NCBI RefSeq assembly: GCF_004209755.1 | Contig: NZ_CP035913.1 | Coordinates: 310,001 to 374,000 of the forward strand | Length of the DNA: 64,000 bases | Source: Pseudoduganella lutea | GTDB lineage: Bacteria > Pseudomonadota > Gammaproteobacteria > Burkholderiales > Burkholderiaceae_D | Direction: 5' to 3' | The notes under the pieces: generated by a model | The model's input: only the letters and a program-made list of their open reading frames with translations | The model's database searches: none | Told to the model about the DNA's origin: nothing | Program-made: the position numbers and the translations under genes | In this document: in pieces, positions 7,176-15,532 of the stretch | Numbering within the stretch: the first letter of the stretch is position 1 | Layout of the letters: each line of letters starts with the position of its first letter

Positions 7176-8465
7176 TCAATACCCCATCGTGCGTTGGTAG
7201 CCCGCCCAGAACCGGCGGATCAGGTTTTCCGTGATGTTGCTGTTCGTCTGGTCCGGTGCATCGAGGCCCATGCCCATGAACGACGTCTTGTCGCCGTCAC
7301 GCGCGGTGCCGCGCTGTACCAGCTCGGTCGCTTCCGTGTCTTCCATCGAGATGTAGCCCGCCGGCCCGACCAGGTTCGCCTGCAGCAGGCGCAGCTCGCG
7401 CAGTTCCGGCGTGTCGTCCTCGTAGCCGAAGAAGTGGAATACGAGCTCGAAGTTCGACGGCCCCTTGGGCAGCAGCTGGCGCGCCACCAGCGTGTTGTGG
7501 ATCTGCTGGATCACGAGCTGCGGGAAGATGGGCTGGATCTGGTTCGTGCAGTTTTCCTCGTACTCCGGAATCTGCCCCAGCACGTAGGGATCTTCCAGCG
7601 CGAAGCCGTCCTGCATCGAACGGATCTTCTGGTCCGTGTAGGCCGACGCGGTATTGGTTTCCACGCTCGGCTTCGTTACCGTGATCAGGCTGTGCAGGCC
7701 GTGCGTGGCGTCCGGGATCGACCGCGCGCTCATGCCCACGCGGAAGATGTTGAACGTGGTGTGGAACAGGTGCAGCAGGCTGGCGTGGTACGGGTCCTTG
7801 ACGTTCTCGAAGTACAGCTTCCAGTTCGACTTCGAGTATTGCCTCGTGCAGCCCAGGTACACGATCGGCTTGTGGAACAGGCGGTCCACCCACGGCAGCA
7901 TCTGCGGGCCCAGGTAGTCCTCGATGTCGGGCGTGTCGTCGCTGAAGGTGGCGAACAGCAGGCCCTTGTACTCGGCGACCCGCAGCTTGCGCAGGCCGTG
8001 CTGCGCGGGATCGAAGGCCTTGGCCATGCCGACCAGCATGATGTCGCCCTGCTTTTGCCCGCGGCGGAACGGCACGCCCTGCAGGTCGCCTTCGCAGCTG
8101 TAGTTCCACTGGTGGTACACGCAGGTGTGCGATGCGGCGTTGCCGTGTTTCTCCCGGCAGACGATCGCGCCGCGGTGGGCGCAGCGGTTGACCCAGCAGG
8201 CAAAGCCGTCGGCGGTGCGCGTGACCACGACCGGGGTGTCGCCCACGAACGTGCTCTTGAAGTCGTTCAGGTTCGGGATCTCGCAGGCCAGGGCCACGAA
8301 GCTCCAGTGCGGGCCGCGGTAGATCCGCTCCTGCTCCCTGTCATACACTTCCTGCGAGCTGAATACCGCATAGGGCACCCGTGAGCCGTCCGGCTGGGGG
8401 AAGAATACATCCCGATCCGCGGCGTGGGTGCCGCTGTCGGTGGTGAGGGTTTCAGCCATCGTCAT
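7176..8465 (-). CDS. andAc: Anthranilate 1,2-dioxygenase large (catalytic) subunit
   Basis: Dihydroxylates anthranilate, which loses CO2 and ammonia to give catechol. 429 residues. Rieske ligands are Cys95-x-His97 and Cys115-x2-His118 (CAHRG and CVYHQW); the mononuclear-iron site is Asp224-Pro-Tyr-His227-x4-His232 (DPYHASLLHLFH). Stretches such as FKSTFVGDTPVVVTRT, GCTRQYSKSNWKLY and GPAGYISMEDTEATELVQRG match my recollection of the Burkholderia AndAc family rather than BenA. Two start codons six bases apart are possible (8465 and 8459), both near AGGAACGGAG. Without a search, salicylate or a related acid cannot be fully excluded as substrate. Confidence 0.9.
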   Translation of the reverse strand: MTMAETLTTDSGTHAADRDVFFPQPDGSRVPYAVFSSQEVYDREQERIYRGPHWSFVALACEIPNLNDFKSTFVGDTPVVVTRTADGFACWVNRCAHRGAIVCREKHGNAASHTCVYHQWNYSCEGDLQGVPFRRGQKQGDIMLVGMAKAFDPAQHGLRKLRVAEYKGLLFATFSDDTPDIEDYLGPQMLPWVDRLFHKPIVYLGCTRQYSKSNWKLYFENVKDPYHASLLHLFHTTFNIFRVGMSARSIPDATHGLHSLITVTKPSVETNTASAYTDQKIRSMQDGFALEDPYVLGQIPEYEENCTNQIQPIFPQLVIQQIHNTLVARQLLPKGPSNFELVFHFFGYEDDTPELRELRLLQANLVGPAGYISMEDTEATELVQRGTARDGDKTSFMGMGLDAPDQTNSNITENLIRRFWAGYQRTMGY

Positions 8466-8762
8466 CTCCGTTCCTGGTTACACAATGTGAACGCAGTCTA
8501 GCGAGCGGCGATGGGCCGAACTATCCGGTTCCTGCATGCGGACGGCGAAAGATCATCCGTTTCAGCGCGGTGCAGGAAGGAATGGCCGAAACGCACCGGC
8601 ACCTGCCAGAAACGACCAAAAACACCGGCACATGCGGCCAGATATGGATAGTCACGGCGTCCGCGCTTCGGTAGGATTGCCGTGCAAACACAGCACCCGC
8701 CGCGGGTTCCGGGCATCGACGCGATGGCGGGGTTATCCATGCAAAAACAGGCTTAGACGGCC
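8466..8762. promoter_or_regulatory. Divergent control region of the and operon and the MFS carrier
   Basis: 297 bp with no gene. Two copies of CACCGGCAC followed by N-TGC lie at 8594-8602 and 8623-8631, 29 bp apart and in the same orientation, as is usual for AraC-family half-sites. An inverted pair TTCCTGCA (8530-8537) / TGCAGGAA (8572-8579) flanks the segment nearer andAc. These are candidate AndR sites; binding is inference. Confidence 0.45.
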
Positions 8763-10166
8763 ATGACAATCAACGGGACAAGCATGCGACATATCGATCT
8801 GAACGGCCTGGCCGACAATGCCCGGTTCAACAAATTCCACCTGGGCGTGCTGCTATGGTGCAGCGTCATCATCATCTGCGACGGCTACGACCTTGCCGTG
8901 TCGGGCATCGCCCTGCCGTCGATCATGAAGGAGATGGGCGTGGACGCCACCAGCGCCGGGTTCATGGTGAGTTCGGCGCTGTTCGGCATGATGTTCGGGA
9001 ACGTGCTGCTCGGGACCATCGCCGACCGCATCGGCCGGCGATGGGCGATCACGCTATGCGTGGTGCTCTTCAGCGTTTTCACCGCGGCCGCCGGTCTGGC
9101 GAATGATCCGGTCACCTTCAGCATCGCCCGGTTCCTCGCGGGGCTCGGCATCGGCGGCGTGATGCCCAACGTGATCGCGCACATGACGGAGTACTCGCCG
9201 AAACGCATCCGCGCCACGATGGTCACGCTGATGTTCAGCGGCTATTCGGTGGGCGGCATGCTGGCCGCGCTGCTGGGCAAGGGCCTGATCGAGAGCTATG
9301 GCTGGCAATCCGTGTTCCTGGCGGCCGCCGCGCCCGTGCTGATGCTGCCGTTCCTGCTGGCGTCGCTGCCGGAATCGATGGCCTTCCTCGCCAAGCGGGG
9401 CCGCACCGCCGAACTGCAGGCCATCGCGGCGCGCATGGAACCCGCGTACGTGCCGCAAGCCGGCGACCAGCTGGAGCTGCCGGGCAGCGCCCGCGGCAGC
9501 GCCCCGCTCAGCGCGCTGTTCGCGCAGGGCCGCGGCATGAGCACGATGATGTTCTGGCTGACGTGCTTCATGACGCTGTTCATGGTCTATGCGCTCAGTT
9601 CCTGGCTGACGAAGCTGATGGCCAGCGCCGGCTACGGTCTCGGCTCCGCGCTGACGTTCGTCCTCGTGCTCAATGCCGGCGCCATCGTCGGCGCGATCGG
9701 CGGCGGCGCGCTGGCCGACCGGCTGCCCATCAAGCGCGTGTTGGTCGGCATGTACCTGCTGGCCGCCGTGGCGATCACGCTGCTCGGCTTCAAGCTGCCG
9801 ACGGAAGCGCTGTACATCGTCGTCGCCCTGGCGGGCGCCACGACGATCGGCACGCAGATCGTCATCTGCGCCTATTGCGGCCAGTATTATCCGATGGCGA
9901 TCCGTTCCACCGGCGTGGGGTTCATGCTGGGCTTCGCACGCATCGGTGCCATCTCCGCGCCGATCGTCATCGGCCTGCTCGTGGGCATGGAACTGCCGCT
10001 CCAATACAACTTCGTGGCCATCGCCCTGCCCTCGCTGCTGGCCGCCGTCACTGTCTCGCTGATCGACAACCGGCGCTCGGCCATGGCCGATACGGCGGCC
10101 GGTGGCACTGGAGCGGAAGCAGCGGCGGGCGCAATGCCGGCGGGCGTGGGCGCCAGGGCGCAGTGA
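8763..10166 (+). CDS. MFS transporter, aromatic acid:H+ symporter family
   Basis: Probable uptake carrier for anthranilate, benzoate or a related acid in the inner membrane. 467 residues with about twelve hydrophobic segments; the AAHS hallmark DGYDLAVSGIALP occurs in the first membrane helix (about residues 40-52), followed by the loop 2-3 motif GTIADRIGRRWA and a second ADRLPIKRVL motif in the C-terminal half. It resembles BenK/PcaK/MucK. It is divergent from andAc over a shared 297-bp region, supporting a role in the same pathway. The tail after about residue 440 is Ala/Gly-rich and low in complexity. An alternative start is the ATG at 8784. Confidence 0.85.
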   Translation: MTINGTSMRHIDLNGLADNARFNKFHLGVLLWCSVIIICDGYDLAVSGIALPSIMKEMGVDATSAGFMVSSALFGMMFGNVLLGTIADRIGRRWAITLCVVLFSVFTAAAGLANDPVTFSIARFLAGLGIGGVMPNVIAHMTEYSPKRIRATMVTLMFSGYSVGGMLAALLGKGLIESYGWQSVFLAAAAPVLMLPFLLASLPESMAFLAKRGRTAELQAIAARMEPAYVPQAGDQLELPGSARGSAPLSALFAQGRGMSTMMFWLTCFMTLFMVYALSSWLTKLMASAGYGLGSALTFVLVLNAGAIVGAIGGGALADRLPIKRVLVGMYLLAAVAITLLGFKLPTEALYIVVALAGATTIGTQIVICAYCGQYYPMAIRSTGVGFMLGFARIGAISAPIVIGLLVGMELPLQYNFVAIALPSLLAAVTVSLIDNRRSAMADTAAGGTGAEAAAGAMPAGVGARAQ

Positions 10167-10199
10167 GCTGACCGGCTGGCAACCGGCTTGCACTGCAGG

Positions 10200-10229
10200 T
10201 CTGGAATTGGCACAATGTCCAATTCCAGA
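10200..10229. repeat. Perfect inverted repeat between MFS gene and carbonic anhydrase
   Basis: Eleven-base arms TCTGGAATTGG and CCAATTCCAGA enclose an 8-base loop (CACAATGT), ending 17 bp before the next start codon. There is no T-run, so it is a poor intrinsic terminator and may instead be an operator or a 5' leader hairpin. Confidence 0.55.
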
Positions 10230-10246
10230 CAAACTGTCTCATCAAT

Positions 10247-10792
10247 ATGCCCTTATCGTCTTATCTCGATGTCGCTCCACAACTTGCCGAGGGTGTCTAT
10301 ATCCATGAAACGGCCCAAGTGATCGGTAACGTGCGCCTCGGTGCCGGCAGCTCGGTGTGGTGCAATGCCGTACTGCGCGGCGACGTCAACGACATCATCA
10401 TCGGATGTTGTTCCAACATCCAGGATTTCTCGATGGGCCATGTCTCGCACCGGACCCCGGCGAAACCGCAGGGTTCGCCCCTGCACATCGGCGATTACGT
10501 TACCGTGGGCCACTCGGTGATCCTGCATGGTTGCCGCATCGGTAACGAATGCCTGGTCGGCATGGGCAGTATCGTGATGGACGACGTGATCATCGAAGAT
10601 CGGACCATGATCGGTGCCGGCAGCCTTGTCCCGCCTGGCAAGACGCTGCAGAGTGGGTTCCTCTATGTTGGCCGGCCGGTCAGGAAAGTGCGCGCCCTGA
10701 CCGTCGAGGAAATCGCCTGGCTGCGCTATTCGGCCGAGCACTACGTGCGGGTCAAGGACAACTACCTGCAAGCTGCGCGGCGCCGACAATAA
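10247..10792 (+). CDS. Gamma-class carbonic anhydrase-like hexapeptide protein
   Basis: Left-handed beta-helix protein of the YrdA/PaaY group, expected to form a trimer with a metal at each subunit interface. 181 residues of hexapeptide repeats (for example VIGNVRLGAGSSVWCNAVLRGD). The three metal-binding histidines are at His65 (SMGHVSH), His89 and His94 (VGHSVILHGC). No good ribosome-binding sequence precedes the ATG; the inverted repeat at 10200-10229 lies immediately upstream. Carbonate dehydratase or thioesterase activity is family knowledge, not shown here. Confidence 0.88.
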   Translation: MPLSSYLDVAPQLAEGVYIHETAQVIGNVRLGAGSSVWCNAVLRGDVNDIIIGCCSNIQDFSMGHVSHRTPAKPQGSPLHIGDYVTVGHSVILHGCRIGNECLVGMGSIVMDDVIIEDRTMIGAGSLVPPGKTLQSGFLYVGRPVRKVRALTVEEIAWLRYSAEHYVRVKDNYLQAARRRQ

Positions 10793-10872
10793 AGTTGGTC
10801 GGTAATGGCCGCTTTCGCCGATCAAATCCGCAACCAAAAGCGGACCTTGTGGAATAGTCCAGTTGAGCCGGT

Positions 10873-10951
10873 AATGCCGTTCAGTTAAAAGGAAACGCCT
10901 TCATCCTTCCTACGCGGGAATGACGGCGTTTTCGTTCAGGTGAACGGCATT
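10873..10951. repeat. Palindromic interspersed repeat, second copy
   Basis: Outer arms AATGCCGTTCA (10873-10883) and TGAACGGCATT (10941-10951) pair perfectly; inner arms GGAAACGCC (about 10891) and GGCGTTTTC (about 10925) pair with one mismatch; the centre contains TTCCTACGCGGGAATGAC. The outer arms are shared with the element at 2049-2134. The 262-bp gap 10793-11054 holds nothing else that I recognise. Confidence 0.7.
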
Positions 10952-11054
10952 CACCTTTGAGGGGGTGTTTCGTTGTAACAGTTCATCGCGGTACACTTGA
11001 GTACACCGCAGTGCACGCGGTTGATTTTTTGATGACAGCACACCAAGGAGTTCA

Positions 11055-12416
11055 ATGAACGAGCTGAGTACTACTTCAATGACGGCTCAACGCAAGTGGC
11101 GGCTCGTGGTAACACGCTACGTTGCCGCGATCAATGCGTATGTCGCCAAAGGGTTGGCCGAGGGCTGGGATGCCTGCGGCGAGGAACCGTCGATGGTGAG
11201 CCTGGACGAGACGCTGCCGGCTTGGCGGGCGGCGCTGGAAGCTGCCAATGCACCGGGTGCCAGCGCCACCGACCGCGCTGCGTTTCGCCGGGACTGGCCG
11301 CCTGCACATGCACCATTGATCGACTTGCTGTCGGACGAGGCCATTGCCATCAGTGCGCTCGCCTGCCTGAATGACCACAGCATGCTGGCGCGCGTTGGCA
11401 CCTGGTATGAGGGCGGGTACGTACTGCATATCGTCGGCGAGCGCGTTGAGCGCGTCCCGGATGTCGAGTTTTTCGGCCAATGCCCAGCAGGGCGCTATCT
11501 GGCCCTGGCGAACAAGGATGGGGTGGTGCTGACCGATGGCTGGCACGGGCCGCAAGTGGCGCGTCTGGCCTGGCCGACCGGCCGGGAAGACTTGCCGGAC
11601 GGCGTTGCGCCTGCACCGTTCGACGCGCACCCGACACCCCTGCAGCTCATCCCTTTCCCGGATGGCAAGCGCGTGCTGCTGGTCAGCGGGGAAGGCGTGT
11701 TCGTGCTGGCGGAGGACGGGGCGCGGCGTGTGTATCCAACGCGCGAGGAGCTCGAGCAGGTGGAGATCGCAGCACGGGACGAAGCCGAGGGTAAGGACGC
11801 GGACGTGGACGAATATCCAGTCAGCCTGGCGATGGCGCACGGCGCGATGTCGCCAGACGGCCGCTGGATCGGCGTGGGCAGCCAGTCCGACCGCCACTGG
11901 GTACTCGATGCCGACCTGCAGCCGGTAGCGCGCATCGGCCCGGTGAGCGAATATCCGCACTTTGCCTTGTTCAGCAGTGACAGCAGCATGGCGATCTTCA
12001 ATGCCTGCCACTTCTACAGCGGCGCCACTCTCGGGGTAGCGGTGAAGGATCTTCCCGGCCTCGATACCGACTACTACGCCGACGATCCGCGCACGCCCAC
12101 CTTGCAGGAGGGCGCCCGCGTGTACGCCGCGGTGCACCGCGGCGATGAATTCATCATCGGCGACGCGGACGGCTATGTGCGTGCCTTCAGCCATACCGGC
12201 GAACAGCGCTGGCAACAGTACATCGGCTCGACGGTGACCGCCATGGCGATTTCGATGGACGGCAAGACCTTGATCGTCGCGACCTATGCCGGCTTCCTGT
12301 GCACCTTTGCGCTGGATGCGCCGGGTGCCGAACCATGGCAGATCGGCACCGGCGCGCACCGCGAAGTCCAGCGCTGGGTGTTCTGGAAAAGCTGGGATAG
12401 ACCAATGCTGTGGTGA
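11055..12416 (+). CDS. Hypothetical protein, beta-propeller (WD40/PQQ-like) C-terminal region
   Basis: I do not recognise a named family. The 453-residue product has an N-terminal helical part (about 1-120, no signal peptide) and then repeated short strand units of the type GKRVLLVSGEGVFVLAEDG, SPDGRWIGVGSQSDRHWVLDADLQPVARIG, GDEFIIGDADGYVRAFSHTGEQRWQQYIG and SMDGKTLIVATYAGFLCTFALD, which suggest a WD40 or quinoprotein-like propeller. It is probably cytoplasmic. The ribosome-binding sequence AAGGAG precedes the ATG by seven bases. It has no operon partner and is flanked on both sides by gene-poor DNA with palindromes, which may mean that it was acquired. Confidence 0.7.
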   Translation: MNELSTTSMTAQRKWRLVVTRYVAAINAYVAKGLAEGWDACGEEPSMVSLDETLPAWRAALEAANAPGASATDRAAFRRDWPPAHAPLIDLLSDEAIAISALACLNDHSMLARVGTWYEGGYVLHIVGERVERVPDVEFFGQCPAGRYLALANKDGVVLTDGWHGPQVARLAWPTGREDLPDGVAPAPFDAHPTPLQLIPFPDGKRVLLVSGEGVFVLAEDGARRVYPTREELEQVEIAARDEAEGKDADVDEYPVSLAMAHGAMSPDGRWIGVGSQSDRHWVLDADLQPVARIGPVSEYPHFALFSSDSSMAIFNACHFYSGATLGVAVKDLPGLDTDYYADDPRTPTLQEGARVYAAVHRGDEFIIGDADGYVRAFSHTGEQRWQQYIGSTVTAMAISMDGKTLIVATYAGFLCTFALDAPGAEPWQIGTGAHREVQRWVFWKSWDRPMLW

Positions 12417-12861
12417 TCACCGGGGGTGACGCCCGAACGATTGCCGAACTCGCTGGCGGAGGCAGACAATTTTGAGTGGCAAAAGCTATGTAACACAGGT
12501 GGTCTTTTCACGTATCGGCAGCGCCACCCTCGATGTATTGCCGTTCAGCTGCGGTCCTTTTTGAGGACGACGAAGCGATAGCACGACATGCAGTTCTCCG
12601 ATAAATTTATTGACGGGTGAGCCCAGCTCTACCAAGTGAGCTATAAACTGCAAGTGAGCTCGGTGAGGAGCTTTTGATTGTTGGAGTGAATGTGCCAGTG
12701 TCTGCTCCTGGCCGAAACCGGCCAGAAGCAGGGCCACTGTACATGAGCATGCCTACCGCCACCATTGGGTTGGCGACTGGCAGGGGCCTGCTCCGACCAA
12801 CTTTATTCGCTCTAGTCAGTGTTGCAGTTCTCAGTTCGGGTGTTCAGCGGGGGCCGTACCA
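12417..12861. other. Gene-poor intergenic stretch
   Basis: 445 bp in which short open frames on both strands have no start context or recognisable product. It includes a single end-like motif TTGCCGTTCAGC at 12538-12549, matching the outer arm of the palindromic repeats, and the hairpin at 12702-12731. I see no promoter that I would defend. Confidence 0.5.
12702..12731. repeat. Stem-loop in intergenic DNA
   Basis: Twelve-base arms CTGCTCCTGGCC and GGCCAGAAGCAG pair with one mismatch around a GAAACC loop; flanking CAGTG and CACTG extend the stem. It may act as a bidirectional transcription end or be a decayed interspersed repeat. Confidence 0.5.
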
Positions 12862-14007
12862 TCAATGCCGATCTGCCGTGACCACGCCGGCGAAACAGGG
12901 CACGAGGGCAAGCAGGCCGGCGAGCATCCAGAAGGCGACCGGCAATCCGGTGGCCTTGGCCACGAAACCGATGCCGGCCGGGCCGGCAAGGATGCCCGCG
13001 TAGCCCGTGGTCGAGATGGCCGCGATCGCGAGCCCCGGCGGCATGGCCTTCTGCGCCGCGGCGCGCCGGAACAGCACCGGCACGATGTTGGAGCATCCCA
13101 GGCCGATCAGCACGAAGCCCAGCAGCGCGATGGCGCCGGTCGACGCGGTGAGCAGCACCACGAACCCGGCCAGCGCAATGCCACCGCCATACAGCATGGT
13201 CTTGTGGTCGCCGATGCGGCTGGCGATGGCGTCACCGGTCAGCCGGCCGGCGGTCATCGCCACCGAAAAGAAGATGTAGCCAAGGCCGCCCTGCGCAACC
13301 GGGAACAGGCCATTGTCGGTGATCAGCAGCGCGCTCCAGTCCAGCAGCGCGCCTTCGACGAGGAAGGTGATGCACGCCAGTGCGCCGATGACGAGCACCA
13401 GGCCGCGCGGCAGCACGAACAGCGGCCCCTCCTTCCGTTCGCCCGATCGCAGCAGCCGCGGCGTTGCCAGGATCATGAGCACCACCATCAGCGACGCACA
13501 GAACAGGGTGCTGTCGAGGAGTTCGAAGCGTTTCGACAGCAGCAACGTCATCAGCGCCGCGCCGGAGAACCCGCCGATGCTGAACAGGGCGTGGAACCCG
13601 GACATCAAGGGCTTGCCGGCCGCACGCTCCACTTCCACGGCATGCAGGTTCATCGCCACGTCCAGCGCGCCCAGCGTTGCGCCGAACGCCGCGAGGTTCA
13701 GCCCGAGCGTGAACGTGGTGTCGGACAGCGGCAGCAGCGCCAGCGATGCCGCGAAACCGAAGCCGCTGCCGACGATGACCGGCTTGCTGCCGAAACGCGC
13801 CGTGAGCGGCCCGGTCACGGCCATCGCGGCGATGGAACCCGTGCCGATGCAGAGGAACAGCAGACCGAGCACGTGTTCGTCGATCCCGAGGCTGGCCTTG
13901 GTGAACGGCACGAGCGGCGCCCAGCATGAATAGCCGAAGCCGGCAACGAGGAACAACAAGCGCGTCGCGAGGCGGCTGGCGGGGCTGTCGGCGGAAGGCA
14001 GGTGCAT
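12862..14007 (-). CDS. MFS transporter (YbjJ-like)
   Basis: Inner-membrane permease of 381 residues with about twelve membrane segments. GFGYSCWAPLVPFTKASLG in helix 1, GPLTARFGSKPVIVGSG in loop 2-3, the acidic SDTTFTLGLNLAAFGATLGALDVAMNLHAVEVE helix 4 and SGFHALFSIGGFSGA in helix 5 are typical of the YbjJ/fucose-permease-like branch. The start MHLPSADS at 14007 was chosen because the longer frame lacks membrane-protein character. It ends 52 bp from the DeoR-type gene on the same strand, so the two probably form an operon; the substrate may be a sugar or polyol, which is inference. Confidence 0.8.
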   Translation of the reverse strand: MHLPSADSPASRLATRLLFLVAGFGYSCWAPLVPFTKASLGIDEHVLGLLFLCIGTGSIAAMAVTGPLTARFGSKPVIVGSGFGFAASLALLPLSDTTFTLGLNLAAFGATLGALDVAMNLHAVEVERAAGKPLMSGFHALFSIGGFSGAALMTLLLSKRFELLDSTLFCASLMVVLMILATPRLLRSGERKEGPLFVLPRGLVLVIGALACITFLVEGALLDWSALLITDNGLFPVAQGGLGYIFFSVAMTAGRLTGDAIASRIGDHKTMLYGGGIALAGFVVLLTASTGAIALLGFVLIGLGCSNIVPVLFRRAAAQKAMPPGLAIAAISTTGYAGILAGPAGIGFVAKATGLPVAFWMLAGLLALVPCFAGVVTADRH

Positions 14008-14059
14008 GGTGTGAATGACGGTTGAAGAATGTGGAAAATGAGGTCGAAAATGTCGTCGA

Positions 14060-14833
14060 TCAGGGCGGCGCCGCGGCGCGCAGGACGGTCGTCTCGCACT
14101 GGGCCAGCAACCGCACCGGTTCGTCAGGCGCATCATGTTCGACGACGAGGTGGTCGATCTCGCCGACGGCGCAGATCCGGTACGGCGCGCGCGTCTCCAG
14201 TTTTTCGCTCGTGGCCAGTATCACCGTGTGGTGGCCCGCCAGCGCCAGCGCCTTCTTGAACAGCGCATCGGCCATGCTGAACGCGCTGACGCCGGTTACG
14301 GAAGACACGGCGCAGGCACCCATGAAGCAGTGATCGACGTTGAGCGACGACACCATGGCGATCGCCGCCGCGTCGACGCTGCCGCCCACGTGCCGGTCCA
14401 CGAAGCCGCCGACCATGAGCAGTTGCAGGTCTTCGCGCCTGGCCACTTCCGCCGCGATCGCGATCGAATTCGTGGCCACGGTGATGCCGCTGCCGGCAGG
14501 AAGGCACGGCACGACCGCAAGGTTGGTGCTGCCGCTGTCGAGGAATACAAGCTGGCCCGGTTGCACCAGCGACGCACCCACGCGCGCCAGCGCCTGCTTT
14601 CGCTCGCGCGCTTCATCCACGCGCACGACCATGGGCGCGGATGCCGGCGAGGTGGGCAAGGCGCCGCCATATACGCGGCGGCAGCGCCCTTCGGCCGCCA
14701 GCGCCCGCAGATCGCGCCGGATGGCCGCTTCCGACACGCCGAACTCCAGAGCGAGGTCGGCTGCGACCACGGGCAGTCCACGGTCGAGCCGGTGGAGGAT
14801 GACGTCGCGCCGGGCAATGGGAATATCGCTCAT
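14060..14833 (-). CDS. DeoR/GlpR-family transcriptional regulator
   Basis: Sugar-metabolism repressor type of 257 residues. It has the N-terminal DeoR helix-turn-helix (ARRDVILHRLDRGLPVVAADLALEFGVSEAAIRRDLRALAAEG, about residues 8-50, then RRVYGGA) and a C-terminal sugar-phosphate sensor domain with LDSGSTNLAVVPCLP, TNSIAIAAEV and the family-typical VGGFVDR. The start MSDIPIARRD at 14833 was chosen over the longer frame. It is upstream of the MFS gene and divergent from the acetyltransferase, so it probably controls both. Confidence 0.87.
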   Translation of the reverse strand: MSDIPIARRDVILHRLDRGLPVVAADLALEFGVSEAAIRRDLRALAAEGRCRRVYGGALPTSPASAPMVVRVDEARERKQALARVGASLVQPGQLVFLDSGSTNLAVVPCLPAGSGITVATNSIAIAAEVARREDLQLLMVGGFVDRHVGGSVDAAAIAMVSSLNVDHCFMGACAVSSVTGVSAFSMADALFKKALALAGHHTVILATSEKLETRAPYRICAVGEIDHLVVEHDAPDEPVRLLAQCETTVLRAAAPP

Positions 14834-14944
14834 GAGTGGATCATATCGTCTACAAACGTCAAAGTAAACTTGTACGTTGTTGTACACTTCAGCCAAACCT
14901 GTGGCTCCGAAGACTGTCGAGCCACGTCAACTGCGAGGTCGAAC
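14834..14944. promoter_or_regulatory. Divergent promoter region, deoR-type gene / acetyltransferase
   Basis: 111 bp, locally AT-rich. A partial dyad ACAAACGT (about 14852-14859) / ACGTTGTTGT (about 14873-14882) and the repeated TTGTAC at 14870-14875 and 14880-14885 are candidate sites for the DeoR-type repressor. No clear consensus promoter was identified. Confidence 0.35.
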
Positions 14945-15508
14945 ATGAAAACGGAAAAACAGAAAATGCTCGCTGGCGAGTTCTATTACGCCGGCGATGC
15001 CGAAATACAGGCGGACCAGGCCGCGGCAAGGGACTGGATGCGGCGGTATAACGGGGGCCAGGACATTTCCCTCGAAGCCTATGGCGAACTGCTGCGCGAA
15101 GGATTTGGCGAGGTCGGCACGAACTGCGTGGTTCGCCCGCCATTCCACTGCGACTATGGCTACAACATCAGGCTCGGTGCGGGTGTCTTCCTGAATTTCA
15201 ATTGCGTGATCCTCGACGTGGTCGAGGTCGAGATCGGCGACATGACGCAGATCGGCCCGGGCGTGCAGATTCTCACCGCCGACCATCCGCGCGATCCGGC
15301 ATTGCGCGCGCAGGGGCTCGAGTTCGGCCGGCCGGTGCGCATCGGCAGGAATGTGTGGATCGGCGGCGGCGCGCTGATCATGCCCGGCGTGACGATTGGC
15401 GACAATGCGCTGGTCGGCGCGGGCAGCGTCGTGACGCGCGACGTGCCGGCTGGCGTGACGGTCGCGGGCAACCCGGCGCGGCCCTTGGCCGGCCGCCGCG
15501 CCGACTGA
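14945..15508 (+). CDS. Maltose/galactoside O-acetyltransferase family protein
   Basis: Acetyl-CoA-dependent sugar acetyltransferase of the Maa/LacA/NodL type, 187 residues. It has an N-terminal Mac domain (MLAGEFYYAGDAEIQADQAAARDWMRRYN, about 8-36) followed by left-handed beta-helix hexapeptides. Catalytic His114 lies in TADHPRDP, and the C-terminal GNPARPLAGRR is typical. The start at 14945 is the ATG of MKTEKQKM; the longer open frame overlaps the opposite-strand regulator. Divergence from the DeoR-type gene suggests regulation with sugar uptake. Confidence 0.88.
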   Translation: MKTEKQKMLAGEFYYAGDAEIQADQAAARDWMRRYNGGQDISLEAYGELLREGFGEVGTNCVVRPPFHCDYGYNIRLGAGVFLNFNCVILDVVEVEIGDMTQIGPGVQILTADHPRDPALRAQGLEFGRPVRIGRNVWIGGGALIMPGVTIGDNALVGAGSVVTRDVPAGVTVAGNPARPLAGRRAD

Positions 15509-15532
15509 CACCGGCACGCGCATCGCGCCGGG

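Noticed and set aside
7176..8465. Benzoate 1,2-dioxygenase (benA).
   Set aside because: A separate ferredoxin and FAD reductase, as here, is the AndAcAdAbAa arrangement; BenABC uses a single fused reductase.
10200..10229. Intrinsic terminator for the MFS gene.
   Set aside because: The stem is perfect but AT-rich and lacks a T-run, so I list it only as an inverted repeat.
12486..13003. Short frames in the 12.4-12.9 kb gap (reverse 12486-12737, forward 12674-13003).
   Set aside because: No start context, no recognisable product and overlap with a stem-loop or with the MFS gene.
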